From Micromussa lordhowensis (taxonomy: Eukaryota; Cnidaria; Anthozoa; Scleractinia; Lobophylliidae), in assembly GCA_964020085.1 (NCBI GenBank), contig OZ026597.1:3779394-3843393 (forward strand): 64,000 nucleotides of DNA, read 5' to 3'. The notes beneath the pieces are model-generated. The model was not told where the DNA came from, did no database searches, and was given only the letters and a program-made list of their open reading frames with translations. How positions within the stretch are numbered: position 1 is the first letter of the stretch; each line of letters starts with the position of its first letter. The position numbers were made by a program, and so were the translations under genes. Positions 1 through 11,653 of this stretch are shown one piece after another.

Positions 1-372
1 TTGACGGGTGTTCAAGACAACTTCCAGCCTGTTTTTGATAGCTGAATACTTTGTCTTTCAAGCAAAAGTATCGGGAAGTTTTGGTTCTTTTTGGCACGCG
101 AACGCAAATTGAGTTTAGATTTCTAATTTTCAGCCAGTGCGTTCGACCAATTTGGCCATAGTGGGGGCGAAATTCGTTTTTCTTGATTTTCTCGAATTTA
201 AAGCGTTTCAAGGGGAAAAAAACTATATCACATTTCATATCTACCTAAGGGCTATACGTGGACGAAAATAGAGAAAAATCGATTTTTTGACTTCTGCCGC
301 TAAATTTAAATTTTACTTGATTTTTGGTGACATTTGCTCTTAAGTACGTGCCTTATTCAAGAAATAGAAGAC

Positions 373-812
373 ATGTACCATGAGTGGAAGTTTGGGAGAA
401 CGAGGAATGCTGTGGGAACACGAGCCGCAGGCGCCTTCATTAATTACGTTAACTACTTGCGTAAGCTCTGTGTTTCTATCGAGTCAGGCCGGTTCCAATT
501 TCACTGGCCGGTCGATTTAAGTTACTTATTTGTGACTTTTAGCCGTGAAAGGACCCATCAAGAGCAAAAGAAGGATGGTACGTTGACAAACATTGTTACG
601 ATTTTCGATGTATTTCAGTTTTAATACGTTATTTGGAATTCACTGTAGTAATCGAACATCTATCTACTCTTTGTTCTCTCCAAAACAGTACCGTGATTTA
701 TTTTATTATTGTTCGTTTTATTCAATGATAATAGTGGCTAATTCTTGTTTTTGTCTGATTTCCAGAGAAAATCGACCTGTCTTGGATAAGCTCAAGTTCA
801 GACGAAGAATAA
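373..812 (+). CDS. Candidate 3' portion of a small two-exon gene, unknown product
   Basis: An ORF open from about 334, with an ATG at 373, reaches a good splice donor (GATG|GTACGT) at 577/578. A pyrimidine-rich acceptor (TCTGATTTCCAG) ends at 765. Joining the two keeps the frame through a split Glu codon. It adds a short tail of serines and acidic residues (ending SSSSDEE) and stops with TAA at 810-812. The predicted product is about 83 aa, with no domain I recognise. A histone-type 3' stem-loop and an AATAAA lie 40-70 bases after the stop. Further 5' exons may lie before the window. The splice signals and the stem-loop are seen; that they form one gene is inference. Confidence 0.35.
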
Positions 813-853
813 ACCGGATGGAGTTCATCAAGCCCATCGACAACAAACAAAAT

Positions 854-879
854 GGCTCTTTTAGGAGCCACCAAATAAA
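854..879 (+). promoter_or_regulatory. Histone-type 3'-end stem-loop with overlapping AATAAA
   Basis: GGCTCT (854-859), loop TTTA (860-863) and GGAGCC (864-869) are followed by ACCA. This is the 6-bp stem and 4-nt loop layout of replication-dependent histone mRNA 3' ends, with one G-T closing pair. AATAAA at 874-879 overlaps the expected processing region. No histone reading frame is present upstream. Confidence 0.5.
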
Positions 880-899
880 ACCAAAGTCATTGATCAACA

Positions 900-3250
900 G
901 TGCATATATCACAGTTTTCTATTAACCCTTCAATCGGTGTTTAAGTCCTCCTTTCCCGGCCAACTTCAAATAAATTAAAAATATCAAAGGAATTTTTATA
1001 CAACACCCAAAATACTGATATAAGCTTGCTTTCACCCACGGTAAATTTGCAGAGCTACCATCCCGGTATTTTTATCGGAAGTGATAAAGAAAAGAAATTA
1101 TTTTTGACACATGCTCGTGACAATATGAATTGACATCTTTCTCTTTAGAAGAAATTTGATTTACATAGCCAACTGCATAAGTAAAAATTCTGTCATCTAC
1201 ACAAAGCACAAATCAAAACTAAGTACCCAGGCCATAGCAGGCCATGATTTTTCCTGCCACGCCGCAACGTACGTATCAGGGACATGGCACTCCCCGCCAC
1301 GTCACGTTTCTTGACACATCACGTTCTGATCTCGGACACGCCGAGTGTCGAGAAATTTCGCGGCCACGTAAATTCCACCTAATTACTCATTTCACGCAGT
1401 GAAAACTACCGAGCGAAATACAAATCAAGACTTGGCACTGTTTACGCTTTTTTAAGGCAAACATAAAGGCATAGGAGCTTGAAAAATAGGAAAAATAGGA
1501 ATCGTAAAAACTGGAGAAGGGAGAAATCACACAGAACCCATCCTCGCCTTGTTAAAGTGGGACCTAGCGTCGAAGTTTCATCACTCCGTCATCTATTGTT
1601 TCTACATCTGACAGAGTAAGACCAAGACTGTTTACATTACACCTTTTGATAGGATTTTAAGAAGAGGACAGCAATAATTCAACTTATTGTCACTTAGGAA
1701 AGTTTAGTGTGTGGGCTTCCGCGCACATTTTAGCACCTCTTTTGTTTAGTGCAAACATCTCAAAGTGCCCAACCCCCGACAATACAAGAACACACAAAAA
1801 GGAGAGACTTTCAGGTCAAGCACCTTCTTGACCAGCAGGGACATTTGTTATGTTTGTAAAGGAACACACAGATGTGGTCGTGAAGGACTTGACGCAGCTA
1901 CTCGTTTAATTTAGGTTTGCTAAAAAGAACGCAAACGAAGGAGCGAGAGCGCAAGAGAAGCGGTTCTTTAAAATCGAATTGGTGCAGGTTTGTCAAGTAC
2001 ATAATAGTGACGCTCTTTTATACAAAACAGATTCTTTAGTAGCTAACAAGTCGGAAAAAGTTAATGAACAAAATCAAATATTCTCTTTAATAAATTTGCT
2101 GTGCTATTTCTCTGAACTTAACTTAACTTCTTCTCTTTTAGATGATTGGTTTCTTTTGTTGCTTTGTTACTTTGTCGGTCTTGAATCAGCCGGCACAAAG
2201 CCAAAAAATACCATGCGCGATTTCTAAAAATCGTTTTGGCAATGACAAACATCAAAATATTCTCTTACTGCGCCTTTCAAAGAAACGAACTGTCGTGCGC
2301 AGTGACCGCTTTTTCTCTTGGCTGATATTCATGATCACAATCCAAAAAGTTGATGAAGGCCAAATTTATTTACGCATAGAAATAAAATGCAGGAACCACT
2401 CCTCCTCAACTTCTCTTCTTGTGGCGGCCGTTTATCTTTTGCCAATCAAACTTGTAAGCTATTGCCTATTTCAAACGTCGTGCTACTGCAGTGACGAACT
2501 CAACATGAATAGTTTCAAACGTCGAATTTTATTCAGTCGCCGAATCGAAGATGGGAAGAAGTTTGCTTTGCTGAAGACCATTTTAAATGATAGAAACCAA
2601 CGACAGCTGATGTAACAAGCTATAAGTTCAGTTCGGCCCTCAAGAGCACGCCGTTTGAAGCCAAATCGCGACACGGCAAGGGCTGCTGTGCTAAGTAACT
2701 CAGCTTGCCGAACTGAATGGTTTCCAACGTCACACACACATTTTATTATCATGATTTTTAAATTATATTTACAAAAACGGGCATTCCTGCAACTACAATA
2801 GCAAAGGCTAATCTAGGCCGGCCATGCCTAATAGCCGAATTACGACAATATACTGCCGTGCTTAAGTTAAATTAAGCTCTTGAATTTAGTTCAGCACGGC
2901 AGTAGGACGGCGGGCTGAAGCTCTTACTTTATTGATGAGAGTCTGACAGATACTCAGCTCATACAGCCGGTCAATTGTCCCTTTGAGCTCCCCCAAGAGA
3001 AATTGATCTTGTGATAACAAAAATTACATTCCTCACTCCTCTAAGGTAGCTAATTTGTCATGTCGACAACTTTTCCGATCATTACAAGTTTTCCCGATAC
3101 ATTTCGGAAAAAGAACCTCGGCGCTGTCGAGATTGCTGTCCAATCACCAAAATGGACCCACTACAATAGACCATTTCTTGATAGCATAACTGGTGACGTT
3201 TCGAATTTTCTTTACGATGTAACCAATTCTGCTATTCACGGCTATACCAA
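900..3250. other. Non-coding stretch, no supported gene
   Basis: AT-rich sequence with short open frames that lack domain features. The one clear structure is a hairpin at about 2,851-2,902, where ACTGCCGTGCT and AGCACGGCAGT flank a short AT-rich loop. It is probably a decayed palindromic repeat. Confidence 0.4.
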
Positions 3251-3259
3251 CGCAGACCG

Positions 3260-3640
3260 ACGAAGATGAACACAACTTGTACCCAAGTTCCCTTGGAGGG
3301 CATCAAAGACTTTGTTGGGGTCTCCACTAAGTTTTTGCCACTGCCAAAGCACCTCTCCATTTATTTCTAAATAAAACATTGGATTGCATTAGCCCCTCGA
3401 CGGTGTAGACATATGAAGGAATGCAGGATTGATCGGGGATTCTACGAGCTATGAAGAGAGCTCCCGATAAATTGTCTGCATTTCCTTCGAAGAAAACATT
3501 TTGAAAAGAAGAACTAAAGAAGCGTCTCTGTCATCAAAAGTGATCCGATTGAAGTTGGTAAGTATTAGAGTTTGCCGCATCAGTAGATGCTTATTACAAT
3601 GACAATGGATTGACGCGAACAAAGCATTGTGAAGATGTAG
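3260..3640 (-). pseudogene. Degenerate coding repeat (unit 1 copy)
   Basis: The minus strand reads as an open protein-like stretch, including serine-rich and EMQTIYRELSSEL-type segments, that matches the copy at 30.23-30.64 kb. Both contain an in-frame stop soon after the PSRGECNPMF-type segment, with protein-like sequence resuming beyond it. I do not recognise the family. It may be a decayed exon of a multicopy host gene or of a transposon. Confidence 0.3.
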
Positions 3641-4899
3641 TATTTTATCGAAAACTCTTCGGGATCAGGTTTATTATAATTAAAATACTTTCGGAGCAAC
3701 TACATGTACACGTAGAAAATGCAGGGCCACATTTGGAGTAATATTAACCAAATTGGTTCGGCGTCTCGTCAGGCGAGGTAATTTAGATTTAAACAACCTG
3801 TGAGGTATATTTCAACGAAACCTACGCTAAAGACTAAACGGCCGCGATCGTGGAAGTAAAGTTATTTAAAAAATTATGTCACACCTTGCTGGGTTGACCG
3901 CATTACAACAGTTCTTTTATGTGACGAGTGCAGTATTGTTTGTGGGGGCAGAGCTATGAAAGCTCGCGGGAAGTTTAAAATCAAGAAACTGGTGCTGCGT
4001 CGGTGGGAGTATTACAAAATAATTTGGTTTTACGCTCGAATTGTCAGCTTCCGAATCTCTTTACGGTGGCCAATTCACATTATCAACCCAGTTGATAAAG
4101 CCAAAGTAAGTTTAGAATAAGACGACTAAATCCCTGAGGCATATCTGAAGGGACGAATTTGCATTTCATGTCAGTGCTGCGGGAGTTGGTTGCACGAAGG
4201 ATGGAAAAAATAATCCTTTTATTTTTTTATTCGTTATCACATCACTTAAAGAAACGATACAGTTACTTACGTTATGTACAGTACAACTTCTTGAATTACT
4301 AATAACACGGATATTTACATTTACAGTGACACTAAGTAACATTACTGACGATACAGCTATTAACATTTCTTACAGTAACTTATGGTGTATAATAATACTT
4401 GAATTGGCCGGAATTCCGCAAAAACTCGACAGGGCAATCTTAAAGCGTCAAACAAAAAAAGCCGTATCAATACTAATTTTCTCACCCATTTCTTCTCAAA
4501 ATTTTACTTCTGAAAGAGTCAACGCCATAAAAAGGGAGCGCCAAAATAGCTACTTTTGAAGACCCAAAAAAAAAACACTTCCCAGTGAACCACATGCGTA
4601 ATAACTGTCACATTTTCTTTATTAACATCTCTACTACCAAAGCCATATGAATACTAAATTGTAAACTGAATATTTATCCCGCAAAGGAAGAATTTTCGAG
4701 CGGTTCTGCAGAGTTTCGGTCGATTTCTTTTATTGTTTTCTGTACGTTTCCCTAATTGGCTTTCGAATTTAGCGCCGCAAAGCGTGGAAAAGTCCCGGAT
4801 ATGTCGTGGCATTGTGTGCGATGTAGTACTTTAAGTAAATAGTACATGAAAGATGGTCCTGTGACTGTTGAGTTGTGATGACAATAAAATCAGAGATCT

Positions 4900-5427
4900 A
4901 CGGGCTGAAACTACAAACCTCATAATGACCAGTTCGGTTTTAGTTCTACAGCATGTCGTGTACCACGAGGCACCACAGTTCACGTGACTTGCAGATCCCT
5001 TTCCCTGACAATAATAACAACAACAACAATAGAATAGAGGCAAGTTCAAGTCACTGTTCAAGTGTTCAACACAAGTCATATTCTTCAAGCCAGGCAGGGG
5101 TACGTCTAGTTTGCCTGGAACGTTTTGATAGGTGAGGTGGGACTGATTCTGTACTGCCTGCGACAGAGTATGCTGGGTACAATGTGTCATTCTCCTGAAT
5201 AACAGGGGTAGATGTGGTTTGGTCCGCAGGCTCTGGCACAACAGTTGATCTGCGTTCATTCTCGGTCTGGTGTGGTTGGCTGCGTTCATTCTCAGGCTGG
5301 TGCGATGCTTCGTTGTTGCTACTTGGGGCGCAGCTGGCGCGCGGTCTCTGTCTGCAGAAGCGCCGCCCGTCACCTGAACTTCATATGAGCGTCGGCCAAG
5401 AAACGTGTGCAGCGACCTAAGCTCCAT
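4900..5427 (-). pseudogene. Gypsy integrase C-terminal region (unit 1)
   Basis: The minus frame starts MELRSLHTFLGRRSYEVQVT, the typical post-integrase C-terminal segment of Gypsy polyproteins. It continues as Pro/Ser/Thr-rich low-complexity sequence and a run of (AAC)n near 5,009-5,030. It runs into the LTR and is not functional. Confidence 0.5.
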
Positions 5428-5649
5428 TTTAGCCCACCAGCTCGTCTCATTCGGATTGCCTCATCCACCTTCAGGGAAATAAGGTCCTTTGCACCTCTGT
5501 TTTATTGCTTGCACTGCAATCTTTTCCTAGCTGTTAGGTTTCTCGCTATAGTCTTCAGGTCACTGTTTGGCTACATTAATTTTTCAGCAGTTGGCAGCAA
5601 AGAGCACTTGAGCCTATCTAACGGCCTTTGAACTGGCGAGGTGCTGAGT

Positions 5650-5885
5650 CCCTCACTTGGGGTGTTTCGCCAAGCGAGGATCATCAATAATGGGTCTCGT
5701 TTGTTTTTCCTTCGCTTTCAACAGCAGTCCTTTTCAGGTTTTCACAGCATTTTCCACTTTTCCATTCGCTTGTGTATATCTTGGGCTTGAGGTTCGGTGC
5801 TCGAACTGCCAATCTGTGCAGAATTTCGTGCATTCCTGATTGTCAAATTCGGGACCGTTATCGGTGACCAGCACTTCCGGAATGC
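5650..5885 (-). pseudogene. Ty3/Gypsy integrase core fragment (unit 1)
   Basis: The minus strand encodes a piece of a retroviral-type integrase core matching the better copy at 34.04-34.34 kb. That copy shows a TDNGPEF-type second catalytic Asp region and a VENAVK-type Glu region. Here the frame is interrupted. A transposon relic. Confidence 0.6.
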
Positions 5886-6807
5886 ACCTTGACTTAAGTA
5901 ATAATAGCTTAAAAAAGATTGAACCAGTAATCCACCATAATCATAGCCTGAGTGGAAATCACTCTAAACTGAAAATTTGTGTAAACCTTCAAATAAGAAG
6001 GCAATCGAAGGTGGGATTTTATCTCAGGTCCTCGAACAAGCTAGAAATGAAGTCATAAGAAACTCCAATCTGTCTGAAAGACTTTGCAAGCCCTGTGCAG
6101 CGAAGCTAGGAAGGACTTGTGAAGAAATGACATTTATTACTTGAACGATAAATGCGGTCAATCCGAAGTTCGTCGTTGTAAACACCTGTAGTGAACTGGA
6201 GCTCGAGTCAACATCCAGGTAATCGCAGGTCAAAAAGAGCGCTGCTGTCTTCTGCATCTACTCCAGAGAGAAGTCCTGGAGAAAACAATTGCAGAAAAAT
6301 TTCTTCCGCATTCCAAGGGCCAGGTACCAAAGATGAAGTCCTCAGACCCAGAGTCGGTGCCGGTGTTCGAAAATCTCTGGGAATGCAATTCCAGGAAAAT
6401 TTTGCGCTTCTTAAAAAACAGCCCGCCGTAGCGATCCGCAAAAATGAAGATTCTCTTCTAAATATTAACGATATCATCGACCCTGAACTGCAGTCGACCT
6501 AAACTTATTTGATAAATGGTCACAAGCCTCGCGAAGAAATGCATCTCTTCTTTCCGCCATTTTGATTTTTGTCTCTACCGGAACTGAAAACTAAGATTAC
6601 GTAATGAATAATTAAAATCAACCAATCAGCGCTTTGCGTCCAAAATTTGGACGCAGACATTGGATATTCTGAGACTTGTGTGCAGGCTACCCTACTGGGG
6701 CTTCGCTCCGAATTTGCTGTGCTCCTCCAAGATCCGGGAGCCTGTCCGCGGGCTACCATAATCAGGAATCTCTGCTGCCCGATGACAGACAGATAAGCAG
6801 CAATTTT

Positions 6808-7218
6808 CTACCAAGAACGCGAAGGAAGTTCAGGTGTATTGAACGTGTAACTAGACTCAGTGTCAAAACGTTTCTGCCAAAAACCACCCTTGGCATCTAC
6901 GACTGTGAACTTCTTTGATTGTGCAAGTCGAGTCGTGACTTCCTCCACTGTGGGCATTTGGTAATGCTTTCGACGGATGACTGTGTTCAAATCGCGGGGG
7001 TCATGGGGTATGCGCAGTTTGTTGAACTTGACAACGACCATTATACAGGAGACCCACTCGGCTGGTTCAGTTACCGGGTTGATGACGTCACTGGCCACCA
7101 TCTCATCCAGGTTTTCTATGTGGTTTCGCAAAGCTACTGGTACACGGCGGGGTCGATGCACCACGGGTAGCACTGCGTCATCGGTGACTATGTGATACTC
7201 GCCTGGGAGGTCCCCCAA
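6808..7218 (-). pseudogene. Ty3/Gypsy reverse transcriptase fragment
   Basis: The 136-codon frame carries the N-terminal part of a Ty3/Gypsy RT: a pro/RT spacer, then the segment ending MVVVKFNKLRIPHDPRDLN and the fold up to FTVVDAKGGFWQ around motif A. The YxDD motif and RNase H are absent, because the frame runs into foreign sequence below 6,800. It is clearly non-functional. The same truncation is present in the second copy at 35.2-35.6 kb. Confidence 0.8.
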
Positions 7219-9285
7219 GCCTTAAAGAACATCCTTGTATTCATCTACAAGGTCGGAATACCTGTCCTTACACCTACACCAGGAGTCGCCTCGAGACCGT
7301 TGGAATATGACTGCTATCACAGTCATTAATTGTGACAAGCTCCAGTTCAATTCAGTTTCTGTATGATAACAGTGGTGCAAGGTCGTCTTCTGTAATGTTG
7401 AAAAGCAACACAATTCTTTTCCTATGGCGCCACATGGGGAGTTCTATTGACCCCATTATCTTGTACCGTTCATTTGCATAAGGTTTTATAACTTTGCGTG
7501 AGCGGTGATTGGATTGACTTGTTTGAAATCCACGTCCCCAGTGGCTCGTCGGTGATCTCTCAGTGAAAGGAGGTTGAATTCTGCACCTGGTCTAGTTGGA
7601 ATGTCACCTGACTCTGACTGCTTGCCTTGTTAACTTCCATGGTAATCATTTCGCGCCAGCCACATCCAACTTGACTTATGCGAAAAACGTCTGTCACCTG
7701 ACTTTGACTGCTTGGCTTGCCAACTTCCATGGTTATCACTGTACGCGAGCCACTTCCAACTTGACTTAGAACAAACCTCTTTATCTTTAGTTACTTCATC
7801 TACAGTGTTTACATGTAAGGTCGTTGATCGGGAATTTGACTGGAAGTGGTTCTTTTGTCCACATTTACAGCAGGTTTGTCCATAGGTAGGGCATTGGCGA
7901 TTTGCATGATGATACCCACAGAATCGGAATTCTGGCCGCTTTCTAGTTCAGTCCTTAATCGTTCTTGTGTTCTGTTTTAACGGCGCCAACTGTCTCCTCT
8001 GTTCCGCTAGCAATCATCTTTAATTGCTGACTGGTCTGCTCTGGGCTTTGCATATATCGATTGCTTTAGACAAGGTCAGGTCGTTTACTCGTAAAAGGCG
8101 TTCTCGTACTTTCTCACCTCGGACCAAACGGTCGCGTATAAAAATCTCGTCCCGGCGATGTGATCGCCCGCCTCTTGTTTACGACTGTATTGAAACGACA
8201 GCGTTCGCAAATTGCAGGGGCACCCAACGAGCAAATTAAGTAAAAAATCCTTTGAGGGATATTTCTAGGTTACTTGTAATGCTTAGATACTGTTTAAAGA
8301 GTGGTTTTGATCAGCTAGAAAAATTTGATCTGTTCGGATTTCTTAGCTGAAAATTGTAAGTGTCCGAAAATGTTAGGAAATTAAATCTTCATTTCAGAAA
8401 TTACTAGCTGAACGTTACCTTCGAAGAACTTCTCCGCGAACTATTTGCTTATCCGAAAATGCTAGGCGACCTTATTAAGAGCCAAACATTGCAAAAATAT
8501 CCCTAGGGACTATTTTCCCGTGGATTTATCCTGGTTTCGAATCTCTTTTTAGTTAAGAAATCAGTAGCTCTTTGTCAATGCATTATCCGTAAGTCTTAGA
8601 ACTGACGAGTGGACTCTCCCGAACAGATACTGTACTTCATCGAAGTTTCTCGTCAGTGGGTGCCCCTGAAATTACCTGAGTGCGGGCTTCGCAACATTCA
8701 TCAAATTTGGTTAACACATCCTTTAATACTGTCTTCCTTCTGGTCTTTGTTCAATACAGACGTATCAAATGCTTTGACAGCATCTTCTCCGATGACCGAC
8801 AGCAATGTTGACACCCGAACAAGATCATCTTGCTTGCAAATTCCGGCCGCAATTTCATATCGTTGCCAACCTATCTTCCACTTTTCCAGTTACTAACCAG
8901 ACTGTCATCCACTCCCAGCGGTTTTGGCGGCGGCAAATTCGCCGGAGGCAGTATCAAAGGAGTAACGGGGACCGGTGGCGATTTTTCAGCATCAGTCATC
9001 ACGCAAAGACAAGATGGCGGCCACAAGAAATAAATTTTACTGACTCTTTGCTCGACTGTTTACTCACCAGCTTATCGTTTGACACTTTAAAATTCTCAAA
9101 TCGTCCTGTAGCGAGGCTATAAGACCACTTGTGACACCATGTTGAGTTGTGATGACAATAAAATCAGAGAGCTACAGCTGAAGCTACAACAAAACTTCCA
9201 ATGCCACGAGGCACCACAGCGTTCACGGGTCTTGCTGATCACACGATTATAGTCACGCACGTCACGCCACAGTCACGCCTCGCAA

Positions 9286-10289
9286 AACATATTCTTAAGA
9301 TAGCAGGGACATCTGACGTTAGAATCAGACTCGTGTACAGAGGACTTTTTTGAAAATGCGTTTTCGTTTCACAATTCAAGAGGGTATAATTTACAACATC
9401 AACACATTTTCTAAAGTTTGGTATCCAAAACCTCCTGTTCATAGCTAGCTGTGGACAAATCGTCTCTGTTCTTGATGTTCTTAGCCGGCGTCTTCTTATT
9501 TGTACGTAACCTTCTGTCAATGTTAGGCACCGCTGGCCTTCTTGAACAGCACAACACAAGGGCTTTTCTAAACTCAGGTAATCTTAATGCGTACACAACT
9601 GGATTCGCAAACGAATTGGAGTAATTTATAACGTTCACCAGATCATAAAATTTCAACGGTATCTGGACATCAAAGACATAGATTAACCAGTTCATAATAA
9701 TTAAAGGGAGCCACGACAGCAAAGTAAGAATAGATACAAACATCAAAGTCTTCGTTAAGCGTTTGTTTTCCGAGTCTCTGTTTTCCTGTTGTGGCGCGAT
9801 ATTTCCGCGTCGAAACTTTCTCCAAATGCCGATGTTACTACCACATATGACGAATATCAGAATCAAGACGTATGGCGTCCAGACATACACAGAATGTTTG
9901 TATGAACTCAAGAAATTCAATGTACTCCAGAGGGTGGCGACAAGAAGACTCAAAACCCAAATAGTAAAAATTATTATACGGTATGCTTGTATTGACAGTG
10001 TTCGGTGTTTAAACGGCCAGTAAATGGCGTAAAATCTCTCGCCCGATATGAAAGCTACAGAAATTAACGACGCCTGCACGAAAAAGGAATCAACGATTGT
10101 GAAGAAAATTGACAAAGACATCGACTCACCAATGTTCCAAAGCTGATATTTCTTCCCAACTAGGTAAATGTAGATAGGTAGAGAAAAAATTCCTAGCATC
10201 AAGTCAGCAAACGTCATATTGACGACCAGAAACAAACTTCTCTTACGGAGTCTAATGTTTGCCGCAAACAAAATTATGGTGGACATGTT
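9286..10289 (-). pseudogene. Rhodopsin-family GPCR, N-terminally truncated
   Basis: A 291-codon minus frame (9,411-10,286) is closely related to the intact 341-aa receptor at 37,279-38,304, but lacks about its first 50 codons, that is the extracellular tail and TM1. It begins at the Met of the MSTIILF segment. From TM2 on it keeps the TM2 Asp, the Asp at the 3.32 position, ERF at the end of TM3, WLP in TM6 and NPVVY in TM7. Homology stops at 10,289, next to TTATCTTAAGAATAT, the inverse of a segment in its own 3' flank at 9,294. Without TM1 a working receptor is unlikely. Confidence 0.75.
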
Positions 10290-10309
10290 TCCACTGTTAT
10301 CTTAAGAAT

Positions 10310-11061
10310 ATATCAATTTGTGTACCGCCTCTAACCACAACCACACTACAATAAAATTTTACATTGACGGTAGGACCATCTCTCTGTTTAAGGCAACAAG
10401 GATTTCTACCCGTAATTTTCATTATCAAGGATTTCTTGGCACGTTTAATTTGTGCAAATCATTCCTCTGAATACAAACAGTCCAAACATAATTTTACGGT
10501 TGGTCAAAATTACAAGTAAAATAATTAAGAGAATTTCAAGAGTTCTTATAAATTTATTAATAAACATAAAGCTTCGATCATGTTTAAAAATTTGGCATTA
10601 AAACAGTGGTATTTAAATATAAATAGTTGACAGTGTATTCTCAAATGGTCAGCTTGGCTTTTTCGAACATGACAGTTAGTCTAGTCACAGAATCTTGTTT
10701 GTATATTGCCGTTGATTCTTGAGTGTTCGTTTCAGAATCTTCAAAACAGTTGCGGCATTCATTATGGTGGTTGGTGTACATCACAACCAAAGACAATGGT
10801 AAAAGAATCTCGTTGCTTCTGCTATTCGTCATCTACGAATACTATTCGTACAGCCGTAAAACCGTGGTGCTAGTTTGATGCCAGATTCCATACTCATTAC
10901 ACTGCTAACATTTCAAGGAGCCATCTAAGCACGAATTTCAATTTTATTCCAAACTCACATTACCTTTTACTCAGTATCAGGTTAAATTTCATCAATCAAT
11001 CTATTTAAGGGGTCTGTTATAATTATTGATCAAAGTCCTGTTAAATGATGTACGTGCAGTC
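10310..11061. other. Non-coding, no supported gene
   Basis: AT-rich sequence between the truncated GPCR and a MITE. There is no match to the other duplication unit and no coding frame of note. Confidence 0.4.
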
Positions 11062-11064
11062 TTA

Positions 11065-11650
11065 GGGCCTGTTTACATGGAGGTGGGGGGACCCCAGGTA
11101 GGTGAGGTAACCCGCCTAGCCGTGGTCGAAAAATGGCCAGCGTTTACATGCAAACTTACAACCCCGGGGTCCCGGGGTGACTTTACTTGACGTTGTTGCG
11201 TAGTCGCTAGGCATGTAAACATTGAAAATGGCGGACGAACGACGCATTTTGGCGGTCAGTGTTATTTTATCTTTATTTTCTGCTCTCGCTGCAGCATTTC
11301 AATGCTGTGGCGTTTTACTGTCACTTTTGATGATACAAAGCCTCTGCAGTTAACGGCCGTATTGTTCTGGTTCAAATATTTACGCGCTTTGGCGCGCTTG
11401 CAAATGTAACATGAACTCGACCCCGGCTAGGCGGGTTACCCCACCTTGAGTCGTTTACATGGCAAAATGCGACCCCGGCTAGGCGGGTTACCCTACCTGG
11501 CAGACCGGGCAACCCGCCTAGGCGGGTTACCCCACCTATCATGTAAACATGATCAAATAAAAATGAGAGATTATATGGAGAGGCGGGTTACCCCACCTAG
11601 GCGGGTTACCTCACCTACCTGGGGTCCTCCACCTCCATGTAAACAGGCCC
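11065..11650. mobile_element. Palindromic MITE with TTA target duplication (Harbinger-like)
   Basis: Terminal inverted repeats of roughly 55 bp start GGGCCTGTTTACATGGAGG and end in the reverse complement. TTA flanks both ends (11,062-11,064 and 11,651-11,653). The interior is rich in short repeats of CCCGCCTAGG type. A TTA duplication is typical of PIF/Harbinger elements. There is no transposase frame, so it is non-autonomous. Confidence 0.7.
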
Positions 11651-11653
11651 TTA

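Larger units (their letters stand above)
4866..9285 (-). mobile_element. Degenerate Ty3/Gypsy LTR retrotransposon (unit 1 copy)
   Basis: Related terminal sequences start TGTTGAGTTGTGATGACAAT at 4,866 and 9,140, and are read here as short LTRs of roughly 130-170 bp. On the minus strand the inner edge of the right LTR is followed by TGGTGTCAC, a plausible primer-binding site. Minus-strand coding runs gag (8.9-7.8 kb, with a Cys-rich knuckle near 7.85 kb), reverse transcriptase (7.2-6.8 kb), an unrelated block (6.76-6.17 kb), integrase (5.9-5.65 kb) and an integrase C-terminal region (5.4-4.9 kb). All frames are broken. The outer LTR boundary near 9,285 is approximate. Confidence 0.75.

Noticed and set aside
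1979..2615. Plus frames at 2.0-2.6 kb as genes
   Set aside because: No domains, no splice support, low-complexity composition; probably chance.
9240..9285. Exact Gypsy target-site duplication
   Set aside because: The outer LTR edge could not be placed with certainty and no matching 4-6 bp flanks were found.
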